Shown here in pieces: positions 14,906 to 22,818 of a DNA stretch of 34,684 bases (position 1 is its first letter; each line of letters opens with the position of its first letter). A model generated the notes under the pieces. It worked only from the letters and a program-made list of their open reading frames with translations. It did not search any database and was not told the origin of the DNA. The translations under genes and the position numbers were made by a program. This DNA is from Lachnospiraceae bacterium (GTDB lineage: Bacteria > Bacillota > Clostridia > Lachnospirales > Lachnospiraceae), in NCBI GenBank assembly GCA_022800815.1, contig JAAWRC010000035.1, positions 1 to 34,684 of the forward strand, in the 5' to 3' direction.

Positions 14906-17320
14906 ATGGAGAAATGGATTCGCGCCCGCTATCAGCCAAACCTGCCCCTGGGCGGAGACGGCCGGTATGTGACCGCGGGCCCGGAGCATGCCGCCCTGTC
15001 AAAGCAGGCGGCCGAGGAGGGGATGGTCCTCTTAAAAAATCAGGGGGAGCTGCTTCCGCTAGCACCAAGAAGCAGGGTGGCCCTGTTTGGCAAAGGCAGC
15101 CTTGACTATGTCAAGGGCGGAGGCGGCAGCGGCGACGTGACGGCGGCCTACGTCCGCAATGTGTACGAGGGCCTGAAAAAAGAGGGCGTATCTCTCTATG
15201 AGCCTCTCTCGGACTACTATGGGAAGTACGTGGCCGGACGCTATGAGGCCGGGGACGTGCCCGGCCTGATGGAGGAGCCGGAGCTTCCGGAGGCTTTGCT
15301 CCGGGGGGCAAGAGCGTATGCGGACGTGGCCGTGATTGTCCTCAGCCGCTTCTCCGGGGAGGGCTGGGACAGGGAGCCGGTTTTCTACGTGGAGGAGAAC
15401 TATCCCTGGCCGGATGAGCTGCACATGCCAAAGAAGGCAAAGGCTGTTTTCCCCGAGGGGGACTTTTATCTCACAAAGCCGGAACGGAACCTGGTCCGGC
15501 AGGTGTGCGCCTCCTTCACAAAGGTGGCGGTGGTGCTGAACGTGGGCGGCGTGATGGACGTGTCCTGGTTCTGCATGGACAATCGCATTTCCTCCGTCCT
15601 CCTGGCCTACCAGGGGGGCATGGAGGGAGGCGCAGCCATTGCAGCCCTGCTCACAGGAAAGAGCAGCCCCTGTGGAAAGCTGCCGGACACCTTTGCCCGC
15701 AGCCTGGAGGACTATCCGTCCACAGAGCATTTCCACGACTCTCTGGATTACGTGGATTATACCGAGGACATTTACGTGGGCTACCGGTATTTTGAGACTC
15801 TGCCGGGAGCGGCGGAGCGGGTCTGCTATCCTTTTGGCTTCGGGCTCTCCTATACAAGCTTTGCCCTGGAGGTCCTGGATGCCAGGGAGAGGGACGGACA
15901 GATCCGGGTTGCGGTGCGGGTCACCAACACCGGAAAGCGGGCAGGCAAAGAGGTGGTGCAGCTCTATTACAGTGCGCCTCAGGGGCTTTTGCCAAAGCCC
16001 GCCCGCAGCCTGGCGGCCTTTGGGAAGACCAAATGCCTGGCGCCGGGGGAGAGCGGGACGGTGGAGCTTGGCTTTGCCGTTTCCGGCATGGCCAGCTTCG
16101 ACGACCTGGGAAAGGTCGTCCCCATGGCATACATACTGGAGAAAGGACGTTATACCTTCCATGTGGGGACTTCCGTCCGGGACACGGAGGAACTGGCTTA
16201 CGCCTATGAGCAGGCGGAGACGGAGGTGGTCAGCCGGCATGGAAGCTTCCTGGCACCCTCCCATCTTTCCAGGCGCCTGCTGGCGGATGGAAGCTATGAG
16301 GAACTGCCCGCGGCCCCTGCGGTGGACACGGACGCCAACGTGCTGAAACGGATCGAGGGCGGCAAGGCGGAGGCGATCGCCCCGGCGACGAGGGGAAGGG
16401 ACCGATATCTTCTTTACCCGCCCTATGCCAAAGGCGTGAAACCTTTGTCCGAGGTGGCGGAAGGGAAGAGCACTCTGGACGAATTCATGGCGCAGCTTAA
16501 GGATGAGGAGTTAACCCATCTGTTGGGCGGACAGCCCAACGTGGGCGTGTCCAACACCTTCGGCATCGGCAATCTGCCGGAGTACGGTGTTCCCAACGTG
16601 ACCACGGCGGACGGGCCGGCGGGGCTTCGCCTGGAGCCTGCCTGCGGGGTCTGCACGACCGCATGGCCCTGCGCCACCTTGCTGGCCGCCACCTGGGATA
16701 CGGAACTGGTGTCCAGGGTCGGCGCCGCCGCCGGGGCGGAGGTGAAGGAGAACAACCTTGCCGTCTGGCTGGCGCCGGCGGTGAACATCCACAGGAATCC
16801 CCTGTGCGGCAGGAACTTTGAATATTATTCGGAGGATCCGCTTTTGGCCGGAAAGCTGGCCGGGGCCATGGTGCGGGGCATCCAGTCGCAGCATGTCGCC
16901 GCAACCGTCAAGCATTTTGCCTGCAACAACAAGGAGACGAACCGGAAGTACAGCGATTCCAGGCTGTCGGTGCGTGCCCTGCGGGAAATCTACCTGCGGC
17001 CCTTTGAGATCATCGTCAAGGAGGCAGAGCCCTGGGCAATCATGAGCTCCTACAATGTCATCAACGGCCGCCGGGCTTCGGAGAGCCGGGAGCTTCTGAC
17101 GGATATCCTCCGGGGCGAGTGGGGCTATGGGGGTATGGTCATGACCGACTGGTGGACCAGAGGGGAACACTACAAGGAGATCCTGGCGGGGAACGACTTA
17201 AAGATGGCAAGCGGCTACCCGGAGCGGGTGCTGGAGGCCATGGAGCTGGGCACCGTCGCCAGAAAAGACTTGGAAACCTGCGCCAGACGGATCCTGGAAC
17301 TGATATTAAAGATTGATTAA
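14906..17320 (+). CDS. Domain-permuted GH3 beta-glucosidase
   Basis: 804 residues, AAGGAG 8 nt before the ATG. The usual GH3 order is inverted: the alpha/beta sandwich domain comes first (EEGMVLLKNQGELLPL near residue 40 through GKLPDTFARSLEDYPS near 270), then a fibronectin-III-like part (about 305-450), and the TIM-barrel domain last (about 525-795; TTADGPAGLR, KHFACNNKETNR, VMTDWWTRGEH). The nucleophile should be Asp748 in VMTDWW. This permuted layout is known from beta-glucosidases of Ruminococcus, Butyrivibrio and Agrobacterium. There is no signal peptide, so it hydrolyses imported gluco-oligosaccharides in the cytoplasm. Linkage preference cannot be read from the sequence. Confidence 0.92.
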   Translation: MEKWIRARYQPNLPLGGDGRYVTAGPEHAALSKQAAEEGMVLLKNQGELLPLAPRSRVALFGKGSLDYVKGGGGSGDVTAAYVRNVYEGLKKEGVSLYEPLSDYYGKYVAGRYEAGDVPGLMEEPELPEALLRGARAYADVAVIVLSRFSGEGWDREPVFYVEENYPWPDELHMPKKAKAVFPEGDFYLTKPERNLVRQVCASFTKVAVVLNVGGVMDVSWFCMDNRISSVLLAYQGGMEGGAAIAALLTGKSSPCGKLPDTFARSLEDYPSTEHFHDSLDYVDYTEDIYVGYRYFETLPGAAERVCYPFGFGLSYTSFALEVLDARERDGQIRVAVRVTNTGKRAGKEVVQLYYSAPQGLLPKPARSLAAFGKTKCLAPGESGTVELGFAVSGMASFDDLGKVVPMAYILEKGRYTFHVGTSVRDTEELAYAYEQAETEVVSRHGSFLAPSHLSRRLLADGSYEELPAAPAVDTDANVLKRIEGGKAEAIAPATRGRDRYLLYPPYAKGVKPLSEVAEGKSTLDEFMAQLKDEELTHLLGGQPNVGVSNTFGIGNLPEYGVPNVTTADGPAGLRLEPACGVCTTAWPCATLLAATWDTELVSRVGAAAGAEVKENNLAVWLAPAVNIHRNPLCGRNFEYYSEDPLLAGKLAGAMVRGIQSQHVAATVKHFACNNKETNRKYSDSRLSVRALREIYLRPFEIIVKEAEPWAIMSSYNVINGRRASESRELLTDILRGEWGYGGMVMTDWWTRGEHYKEILAGNDLKMASGYPERVLEAMELGTVARKDLETCARRILELILKID

Positions 17321-17377
17321 AGGCTGATTAAAGACTGATTAAAGACTGGTTAAAGCTTAAATAAAGCTTGCACAAAG
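17312..17377. repeat. 11-bp degenerate tandem repeats ending in AAAG
   Basis: Six units of exactly 11 nt run from the GH3 stop codon onward: ATTGATTAAAG, GCTGATTAAAG, ACTGATTAAAG, ACTGGTTAAAG, CTTAAATAAAG and CTTGCACAAAG. The shared core is a spaced T followed by AAAG, repeated about once per helical turn. It lies just upstream of the candidate msmX promoter. Confidence 0.85.
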
Positions 17378-17386
17378 ATTGGTACT

Positions 17387-17416
17387 TTCAAAGACTGACA
17401 ATAAGAACTTTATAAA
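17387..17416 (+). promoter_or_regulatory. Candidate promoter of the msmX leader transcript
   Basis: TTCAAA (17387-17392), 18-nt spacer, TATAAA (17411-17416). The start of transcription would fall near 17423, at the base of the first strong leader hairpin. Confidence 0.45.
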
Positions 17417-17421
17417 CATGG

Positions 17422-17579
17422 CCCGGAAGGCTGCTCCACTACCACAGCCTCCGGGACCGCAGGAAAGGAGGAATTCCCGCTCTAGCTTGCGGTGCGGCAG
17501 TGTGGAGACCTGCCGTAAGGCCCGCCCCAGGCGGGCGAGGTGGAATCTGGCGGAGGCCGTTCCACCAAAGCTGAATATT
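17422..17579 (+). promoter_or_regulatory. Highly structured 5' leader of msmX (candidate cis-regulatory RNA)
   Basis: Five stems can be drawn by eye. H1: 17422-17433 with 17445-17455, 11 bp with one bulge. H2: ACCGCA (17456-17461) with TGCGGT (about 17488-17493), enclosing AAAGGAGGAATTCC. H3: GCGGCAG with CTGCCGT, 9-nt loop. H4: GCCCGCC (17520-17526) with GGCGGGC (17530-17536), 3-nt loop. H5: GGTGGAA (17539-17545) with TTCCACC (17560-17566), with an inner GGC/GCC pair and GGAG in its apical loop. No T-tract follows any stem. The region has no convincing protein-coding character. Confidence 0.6.
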
Positions 17580-18761
17580 ATGGCATCTTTAAAACTGGAC
17601 CGTATCACGAAAATCTATCCTCACAGTGGCGGAAGTAAAAAAGGAAAGAAAAATGCGGCGGTGAAGACGAACCTTCAGGTGACGGATCAGGGCGTTGTGG
17701 CCGTCCAGGAATTCAATCTGGACATCAAGGACAACGAGTTCATCGTGCTGGTCGGGCCTTCCGGCTGCGGAAAGTCCACCACCTTGCGCATGGTGGCCGG
17801 ACTGGAGGAGATCTCCGGCGGCGAGCTGTACATCGACGGCAAGCTGGTCAACGACGTGGAGCCCAAGAACCGTGACATCGCCATGGTGTTCCAGAGCTAT
17901 GCCCTGTACCCCCACATGACCGTGTACGACAATATGGCCTTCCCCCTGAAGCTGCGGAAGATGGATAAAAACGAGATTGACCGCCGGGTACGGGAGGCGG
18001 CGGAGACGCTGGACATCACCCAGTATCTGGACAGGAAACCCAAGGCCCTCTCCGGCGGACAGCGCCAGCGTGTGGCCATCGGCCGTGCCATCGTCCGGGA
18101 ACCCAAGGTGCTCCTCATGGACGAGCCGCTGTCTAACCTGGACGCCAAGCTGCGCAACCAGATGAGGGCAGAGCTAATCAAGCTTCGGAAGAAGATCAGC
18201 ACCACTTTCATGTACGTGACCCATGACCAGACGGAGGCCATGACCCTGGGAGACCGGATCGTCATCATGAAGGACGGCTTCGTCCAGCAGGTCGGGACTC
18301 CCCAGGATGTGTTCGACCATCCGGCCAACCTCTTCGTGGCCGGGTTCATTGGGACGCCGCAGATGAATTTCTTCAACGCAAAATTGCTCTGCGAGGGCGG
18401 CAGGTACTCCGTGTCTGTGGGCGGCTGCAAAGTAGAACTTTCCGGAGAAAAGGCAAAGAAGCTGGCGGCAGGCAATGTGCCGGCCCAGGATATTACCCTG
18501 GGCGTGCGCCCCAGTCACATGGTTCTGGCGAAGGAAGCCGGAAACACCCTCACGGCCACCGTCGAGGTGTCCGAGATGATGGGCAGCGAGGTCCATTTCC
18601 ATGCCAATGCCGACGGAAAAGACGTCGTGGTCATCGTGCCGACCATGGATGCCGAGGGTAGGCACATCGACTCCTTTAAGGCGGGCGATAAGCTGAACCT
18701 CGCTTTCAGCGGAAATGTCGCCCATATGTTTGACAAGGACGGGAAAAATCTGGAGTTTTAA
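17580..18761 (+). CDS. msmX: Sugar ABC transporter ATPase, MsmX/UgpC type
   Basis: 393 residues from the ATG at 17580, where MASLKLDRITKIYP matches the family N-terminus; there is no proper Shine-Dalgarno close by (GGAGG is 23 nt upstream inside a hairpin). Walker A is GPSGCGKST (59-67), the signature LSGGQRQR (157-164), Walker B LLMDEP with Asp181/Glu182, then an H-loop (YVTHDQTEA) and the C-terminal OB/TOBE domain (GFIGTPQMNFF onward). Residues about 15-40 are a Lys-rich insert absent from Bacillus MsmX but usual in Lachnospiraceae. MsmX-type ATPases are shared by several sugar importers, so it may serve more than the adjacent transporter. It lies downstream of GH3 but appears to have its own promoter and leader. 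Confidence 0.93.
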   Translation: MASLKLDRITKIYPHSGGSKKGKKNAAVKTNLQVTDQGVVAVQEFNLDIKDNEFIVLVGPSGCGKSTTLRMVAGLEEISGGELYIDGKLVNDVEPKNRDIAMVFQSYALYPHMTVYDNMAFPLKLRKMDKNEIDRRVREAAETLDITQYLDRKPKALSGGQRQRVAIGRAIVREPKVLLMDEPLSNLDAKLRNQMRAELIKLRKKISTTFMYVTHDQTEAMTLGDRIVIMKDGFVQQVGTPQDVFDHPANLFVAGFIGTPQMNFFNAKLLCEGGRYSVSVGGCKVELSGEKAKKLAAGNVPAQDITLGVRPSHMVLAKEAGNTLTATVEVSEMMGSEVHFHANADGKDVVVIVPTMDAEGRHIDSFKAGDKLNLAFSGNVAHMFDKDGKNLEF

Positions 18762-18798
18762 CGTCGTTAAAAGGGTGGATCGATGCTGATCCAATGAT

Positions 18799-18833
18799 AA
18801 GGGGGAGCTGTCAGTAGTGGCGGCCCCCCCTTT
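18799..18833. terminator. Possible bidirectional terminator between msmX and the nitroreductase gene
   Basis: AAGGGGG and CCCCCTTT can pair around a long loop (about 18 nt) between the two convergent genes. A separate 7-bp inverted repeat (TTTTAAC/GTTAAAA, 18756-18772) covers the msmX stop codon. Neither is a textbook terminator. Confidence 0.4.
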
Positions 18834-18852
18834 AAGACTCCGGAGCCCCTCT

Positions 18853-19638
18853 TTAATGTCTCTTTCCCACTGGGGCGGCATAGACGCTGCAGATGTAATC
18901 CTTCTCGGCGGAAGGACCCGGCGTAAAGCCCAGGAGCTCGTCCATCCGGTCCTGGTCGTAGGCGCCGACGGCGCAGGTGCCGCAGCCGATGGCTTCACAG
19001 GCCAGGTACAGGTTTTCACAGACGTGCCCGGCGTCGACCAGGATATATTTGGCAGCCTTTAAGCCGTAGCGCCATTCCGTCCGGTAGGGGACGGAAGCCC
19101 ACACGAAAAGGACCGGGGCAGAAGCGGCAAAGGTCTGCCCGCAGAGTGCGCCCGTAAGCTCTTCGTCAAAATTCGCATCCTCGTCCCACAGCTCCAGCTC
19201 ATGCTCTTCGGGGAGGTAATGGTAGACGGCCTTTTGCAGCCCCTCCACCTGATTCACAAACAGGAAGGTCTCAAAAGGATGGCGGGAGCCGGCGGACGGG
19301 ACCGTCCGGAAGGTGACGGGATTTTTGTGTCCTGCAAAATGCCGGACCCCCTGGGTGCTCCACAGGAGGAAGGACAATTCCAGGAGGGAGAGCGGCAGGC
19401 CGGCGTATTTTCGTCGGCTTTCCCGGCTGCGGATCAGTTCCAGGATGGTTCCCGTGACAGGCAGCGCTTCATAATTTTCGGGAAGCTTTATGACCGCCGT
19501 CCCCCGTTTCGGCTGGAGGCAGGGGATGGACGGGAGCTTTTGCTGCTGGTCGGTCTCCTCCGCACCGGCGTCGCCCGCACCGTATCCTTTGAGCAGTTCC
19601 CGGTTTTTCATGATCTCATATCTGGTCTTGTCGTTCAT
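18853..19638 (-). CDS. SagB/ThcOx-like nitroreductase family protein
   Basis: 261 residues from the ATG at 19638 (AGGAG 9 nt upstream). Family marks: ILELIRSRESRRKYAGLPLSLLELSFLLWSTQGV, the FMN-binding-type RTVPSAGSRHPFETFLFV segment, and the C-terminal AKYILVDAGHVCENLYLACEAIGCGTCAVGAYD. SagB enzymes are flavin oxidases that turn azolines into azoles in peptide natural products, but many stand-alone SagB-like proteins sit outside such clusters. No YcaO, precursor peptide or E1-like partner gene is in the window, so this is more likely a general flavin oxidoreductase. It has its own promoter and convergent orientation to msmX. Confidence 0.87.
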   Translation of the reverse strand: MNDKTRYEIMKNRELLKGYGAGDAGAEETDQQQKLPSIPCLQPKRGTAVIKLPENYEALPVTGTILELIRSRESRRKYAGLPLSLLELSFLLWSTQGVRHFAGHKNPVTFRTVPSAGSRHPFETFLFVNQVEGLQKAVYHYLPEEHELELWDEDANFDEELTGALCGQTFAASAPVLFVWASVPYRTEWRYGLKAAKYILVDAGHVCENLYLACEAIGCGTCAVGAYDQDRMDELLGFTPGPSAEKDYICSVYAAPVGKRH

Positions 19639-19688
19639 GGTGAGATTCTCCTGTTTTTTATTATGCACTGTAGTTTAACTGTGTTTTC

Positions 19689-19717
19689 ATAGTATCATTT
19701 TCATATGGGAATGTAAA
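19689..19717 (-). promoter_or_regulatory. Sigma-A-type promoter of the nitroreductase gene
   Basis: Minus strand: TTTACA (19717-19712), 17-nt spacer, TACTAT (19694-19689), the latter preceded by TG in the extended position. The start codon is about 50 nt downstream. Confidence 0.6.
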
Positions 19718-19754
19718 GAACCCGTCGGCGCTGTTATTCCGGCAGTTTTTAATG

Positions 19755-19832
19755 TGCGCATTCCAGAGAGATGAAAAATAATAAAAATGCGTATTCCAGG
19801 AAAAATGGGCATAATAATATTGCGTATTCCAG
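19755..19832. repeat. Three 12-bp direct repeats spaced exactly 33 bp
   Basis: TGCGCATTCCAG (19755-19766) and two copies of TGCGTATTCCAG (19788-19799, 19821-19832) are separated by A+T-rich 21-nt spacers, immediately upstream of the ATPase gene. They could be operator or iteron-like sites. They also make a weak in-frame upstream extension read AYSRK twice, but the real start is at 19870. Confidence 0.85.
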
Positions 19833-19869
19833 AAAAACGGTTATTATAAAAGGAGGGGAGGAATGGACA

Positions 19870-21228
19870 ATGGTCTTTTACAGAAAAATATACAAAAAAT
19901 TGGTGAATTGGAAGCTGGAAGCAAGAGGTACGAAAGCGCTTTTGATTGAAGGGGCCAGGCGTATCGGGAAATCCACGATCGCAGAGGAATTTGCACGAAA
20001 TGAGTATAAAAGCTATATCATGATTGATTTTAACGATGCCAGTGATGCCATAAAAGATGCGTTTTTCAATTACTTACAGGATTTGGATGCGTTTTTTATG
20101 CTCCTGTCTACAGAATATAAAACGACATTGTATCCGAGAGAGTCTCTTTTGATTTTTGATGAGATTCAGCAGTTTCCGAAGGCAAGGCAGTCCATCAAGC
20201 GGTTGGTGAAGGATGGAAGGTTCGATTATGTCGAGACAGGTTCGTTGATCTCCATCAGAGAAAATGTGCGGGCCATCACAATTCCTTCCGAAGAACGAAA
20301 AATACAGATGTATCCCATGGATTTTGAGGAATTTTGCCTGGCGCTCGGGGAAGGAGCCATGATAAACTACATCAGAAAATGTTTTGCGGAGAGACATCCG
20401 CTTACGGATCAGCTTCATAATAAAGCCATGCTTTTGTACCGGCAGTATCTTGTCGTTGGGGGGATGCCGCAAAGTCTGGTTGCATATTTGGAGAATAGTA
20501 GGAGTTTTCAGAAATCAGATGAAGAGAAAAGGGATATTTTGGCTTTATACAGAGACGATATTATGAAAATAGAAGCGAAATATCAGTCGAAGGTTTTGAG
20601 TATTTTTGATCAGATTCCGGCATTTTTGTCGCAGCATGAAAAGCGGGTGATTTTATCGGATATCGAAATAGGCGCTTCTTTTTCAAAATTTAACGATACC
20701 TTTTTTTGGCTGGATAATTCCATGATAGCGAATGAGTGCTTTAATTGCTCGGATCCCAATGTGGGACTTTCTCTAAACGAGGATCGAACATATTTAAAAT
20801 GTTATATGGGAGATACGGGGCTTCTGGTCAGCCATGCCTTCACGGAAGCGGAACTTGAGGCAGACGATTTGTATCGCCAACTGATTCTCGGCCGCCTTTC
20901 CATAAACGAGGGCATGATTTTTGAGAACGCCATTATGCAGGCCTTGGTATGCAACGGATACAAGCCTTTTTTCTATACACATTATAATGAGGAAAAACAT
21001 CGGAACGATATTGAAATTGATTTTTTGATTTCCAATAGAAGCAAGACGAAATATAAAATACATCCGATCGAAGTAAAATCCGGGGAAAGGTACAGCATAC
21101 GTTCTCTGAAACGGTTTATGGAAAAATTTAAAGAAAGAATCGGGCAGGCCTACGTGATCGATACAAGGAATTATCGGGAGAAGGAAGGGATTGTGTACCT
21201 GCCTGCTTATATGACGATGTGTTTGTAG
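19870..21228 (+). CDS. AAA ATPase with DUF4143 domain
   Basis: 452 residues from the ATG at 19870 (GGAGGGGAGG ends 8 nt upstream). Walker A is EGARRIGKST (27-36) and Walker B LLIFDEIQQFP (Asp97/Glu98). A conserved arginine-finger-like region ETGSLISIRE, the MYPMDFEEF segment typical of the family, and a C-terminal DUF4143 part follow. The end (EIDFLISNRSKTKY, IHPIEVKSGERY) resembles the core of PD-(D/E)XK nucleases. Such proteins are common, often horizontally moved, and poorly understood. Codons are visibly richer in A and T than those of the neighbours on both sides, which supports recent acquisition. The function cannot be stated beyond nucleotide binding. Confidence 0.88.
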   Translation: MVFYRKIYKKLVNWKLEARGTKALLIEGARRIGKSTIAEEFARNEYKSYIMIDFNDASDAIKDAFFNYLQDLDAFFMLLSTEYKTTLYPRESLLIFDEIQQFPKARQSIKRLVKDGRFDYVETGSLISIRENVRAITIPSEERKIQMYPMDFEEFCLALGEGAMINYIRKCFAERHPLTDQLHNKAMLLYRQYLVVGGMPQSLVAYLENSRSFQKSDEEKRDILALYRDDIMKIEAKYQSKVLSIFDQIPAFLSQHEKRVILSDIEIGASFSKFNDTFFWLDNSMIANECFNCSDPNVGLSLNEDRTYLKCYMGDTGLLVSHAFTEAELEADDLYRQLILGRLSINEGMIFENAIMQALVCNGYKPFFYTHYNEEKHRNDIEIDFLISNRSKTKYKIHPIEVKSGERYSIRSLKRFMEKFKERIGQAYVIDTRNYREKEGIVYLPAYMTMCL

Positions 21229-21420
21229 GAGAAAAAACAGGTATGACCGATATTGTCGCTTATTACAATTAAAACGCAGAATCATTTGTCGCCGGTATGC
21301 GAAAAGCCCTGTGAGACAGATGGCCGAATCCGATATTTCGAAAATCGGAGCGGCTTTCCGGTCAATGAGTCGAAGGCTGAGAAAGAGCAACCTGGAGCGA
21401 TCCTCAGAGAAAGGCGAACC

Positions 21421-22818
21421 ATGTCCTACAACGAACTGATCAAAAATTTCGAGAAGATCCGTGATTACATGCGGGACTTCTACGTGTACGGGTTCCGGAC
21501 CAGAAAGGAGTTCCGGGGAAAGAGCGCCAGAAGCTATGACGACGAGCGGCGCCGCATCGAGAGCTGGCTGTCGGACTATATGTCTTTCCGGAATGACGGC
21601 AGCGGAAAGAGCATTTTCCTTTCCGTGGACGGCCGGACCGTGCCCCACAATCCCTTGTACAAGGCGTTCAAGGCGAAAAGCTTCACGGATCTGGATATCA
21701 CGCTGCACTTTTACATTCTGGATATCCTGGCGGAGGGGGAGCGGCTTTCTTTCCGGGAGATCACGGAGAAGATTTTTCGGGAATATCTCACGGAGACGGA
21801 ATCGGACCTGGCGCCGGACGAGTCGACGATCCGCAATAAATTAAAGGAGTACGCAGGCTGCGGGTTGTTAAGATCGGAGCGGAGGGGCCGGGAGATGTTT
21901 TATTTCCGCTCGGACGGCGGATTGGGCCGCAGCGGCGGGGCCGGTTCGTGCTGTGGCAGCAAGGCTGGATCGGGTTTTAGCCATGAGAGCAATTCATACT
22001 GTGGCAGTGGGGCGCTTGGGCTGCAGTCCGGCCCGCAGGCGAACACGGAGGCATGGGAGAAATCCTGGGAGGAGGCCGCCGCCTTTTATTCGGAAGCAGC
22101 GCCCCTGGGTGTCATCGGGTCGTATCTTCTGGACCGGTATGAGAATCCGCCGGCGTATTTCAGCTTTAAGCACCATTACCTGTTGAATGCCTTTGACTCG
22201 GAGATCCTGGGGGCCATTGTGGAGTGCCGCAGGCAGAAGTGTAAGATGGAGATCACGGTGCTCACAAAGGGACAGGAGGGCCTTCGGACGGACCTGGTGT
22301 TTCCCCTGAAGGTGTATGTCGGCACCCAGAACGGCCGCCTCCATCTGATGGCTTATTATTACCGTGCCGGGCGGCCGTGGATGTACCGGCTGGATCATAT
22401 TAAGCAGGTGCGGAGGATGGAGCGGGAGGAAAAGGGGGAGCTCTACGATTCTTACGGGGAGCGGTTCTGGGCGGCCCTCTGGGGGACGTCCTCGGGAAGC
22501 GGCCGGACCAGGGAGCTGGAACATGTGGAGATGACGGTCCATATGGACGAGGGGGAGGAGTTCGTCCGTTGGCGCCTGGAGCGGGAAAAGCGGTGCGGAA
22601 GGGTGGAAATTCTGGACAAACATACCTGTAAGTATGTGGCGGACGTCTATGACGCACAGGAACTGGTTCCCTGGCTGCGCACTTTTATCGGGCGCATTGA
22701 AAAGTTTTCCTGTTCCAACGACCGGGTCCGGAGGGGATTTTACCGGGATCTTGAGGAGATGGCCGCAATGTACGGAGGAGAGGGCGAGTGTGGAGGGGAC
22801 GGCGATGATTTTTCATGA
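21421..22818 (+). CDS. WYL-domain transcriptional regulator (first of pair)
   Basis: 465 residues from ATG 21421, whose site (AAAGG) is weak; the upstream in-frame stretch from 21253 is A+T-rich and not protein-like. The N-terminus holds helical and winged-helix-like DNA-binding segments (LDITLHFYILDILAEGERLSFREI, DESTIRNKLKEYAGCGLLRSERRG). A Gly/Ser/Cys-rich linker follows (about residues 165-205), then a WYL-type beta-rich sensor domain (FPLKVYVGTQNGRLHLMAYYY, WMYRLDHIKQVRRM) and a C-terminal WCX-like part (VRWRLEREKRCGRVEI, YVADVYDAQELVPWLRTF). WYL proteins sense ligands, often nucleic-acid related, and control transcription. It overlaps the next gene by 14 nt, so the two are translated together. 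Confidence 0.83.
   Translation: MSYNELIKNFEKIRDYMRDFYVYGFRTRKEFRGKSARSYDDERRRIESWLSDYMSFRNDGSGKSIFLSVDGRTVPHNPLYKAFKAKSFTDLDITLHFYILDILAEGERLSFREITEKIFREYLTETESDLAPDESTIRNKLKEYAGCGLLRSERRGREMFYFRSDGGLGRSGGAGSCCGSKAGSGFSHESNSYCGSGALGLQSGPQANTEAWEKSWEEAAAFYSEAAPLGVIGSYLLDRYENPPAYFSFKHHYLLNAFDSEILGAIVECRRQKCKMEITVLTKGQEGLRTDLVFPLKVYVGTQNGRLHLMAYYYRAGRPWMYRLDHIKQVRRMEREEKGELYDSYGERFWAALWGTSSGSGRTRELEHVEMTVHMDEGEEFVRWRLEREKRCGRVEILDKHTCKYVADVYDAQELVPWLRTFIGRIEKFSCSNDRVRRGFYRDLEEMAAMYGGEGECGGDGDDFS

Noticed and set aside
17379-17579. N-terminal extension of MsmX of 67 residues
   Set aside because: It is Pro/Arg-rich, made from hairpin sequence, unlike any ABC ATPase N-terminus; MASLKLDRITKIYP at 17580 is the natural start.
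17422-17579. RNase P RNA, SRP RNA or tmRNA in the msmX leader
   Set aside because: None of their conserved cores were found; the stems are simple consecutive hairpins.
18853-19638. Azole-peptide (TOMM) biosynthesis cluster suggested by the SagB-like gene
   Set aside because: No YcaO protein, E1-like protein or precursor peptide within the window.
19755-19832. Possible small CRISPR array upstream of the ATPase gene
   Set aside because: Repeats are only 12 bp with A+T-rich 21-nt spacers and there are only three; no cas gene is nearby.
21243-21272. A 9-codon frame (MTDIVAYYN) after AGGAG downstream of the ATPase gene
   Set aside because: Too short and too poorly spaced from the ribosome site and the WYL gene to support.
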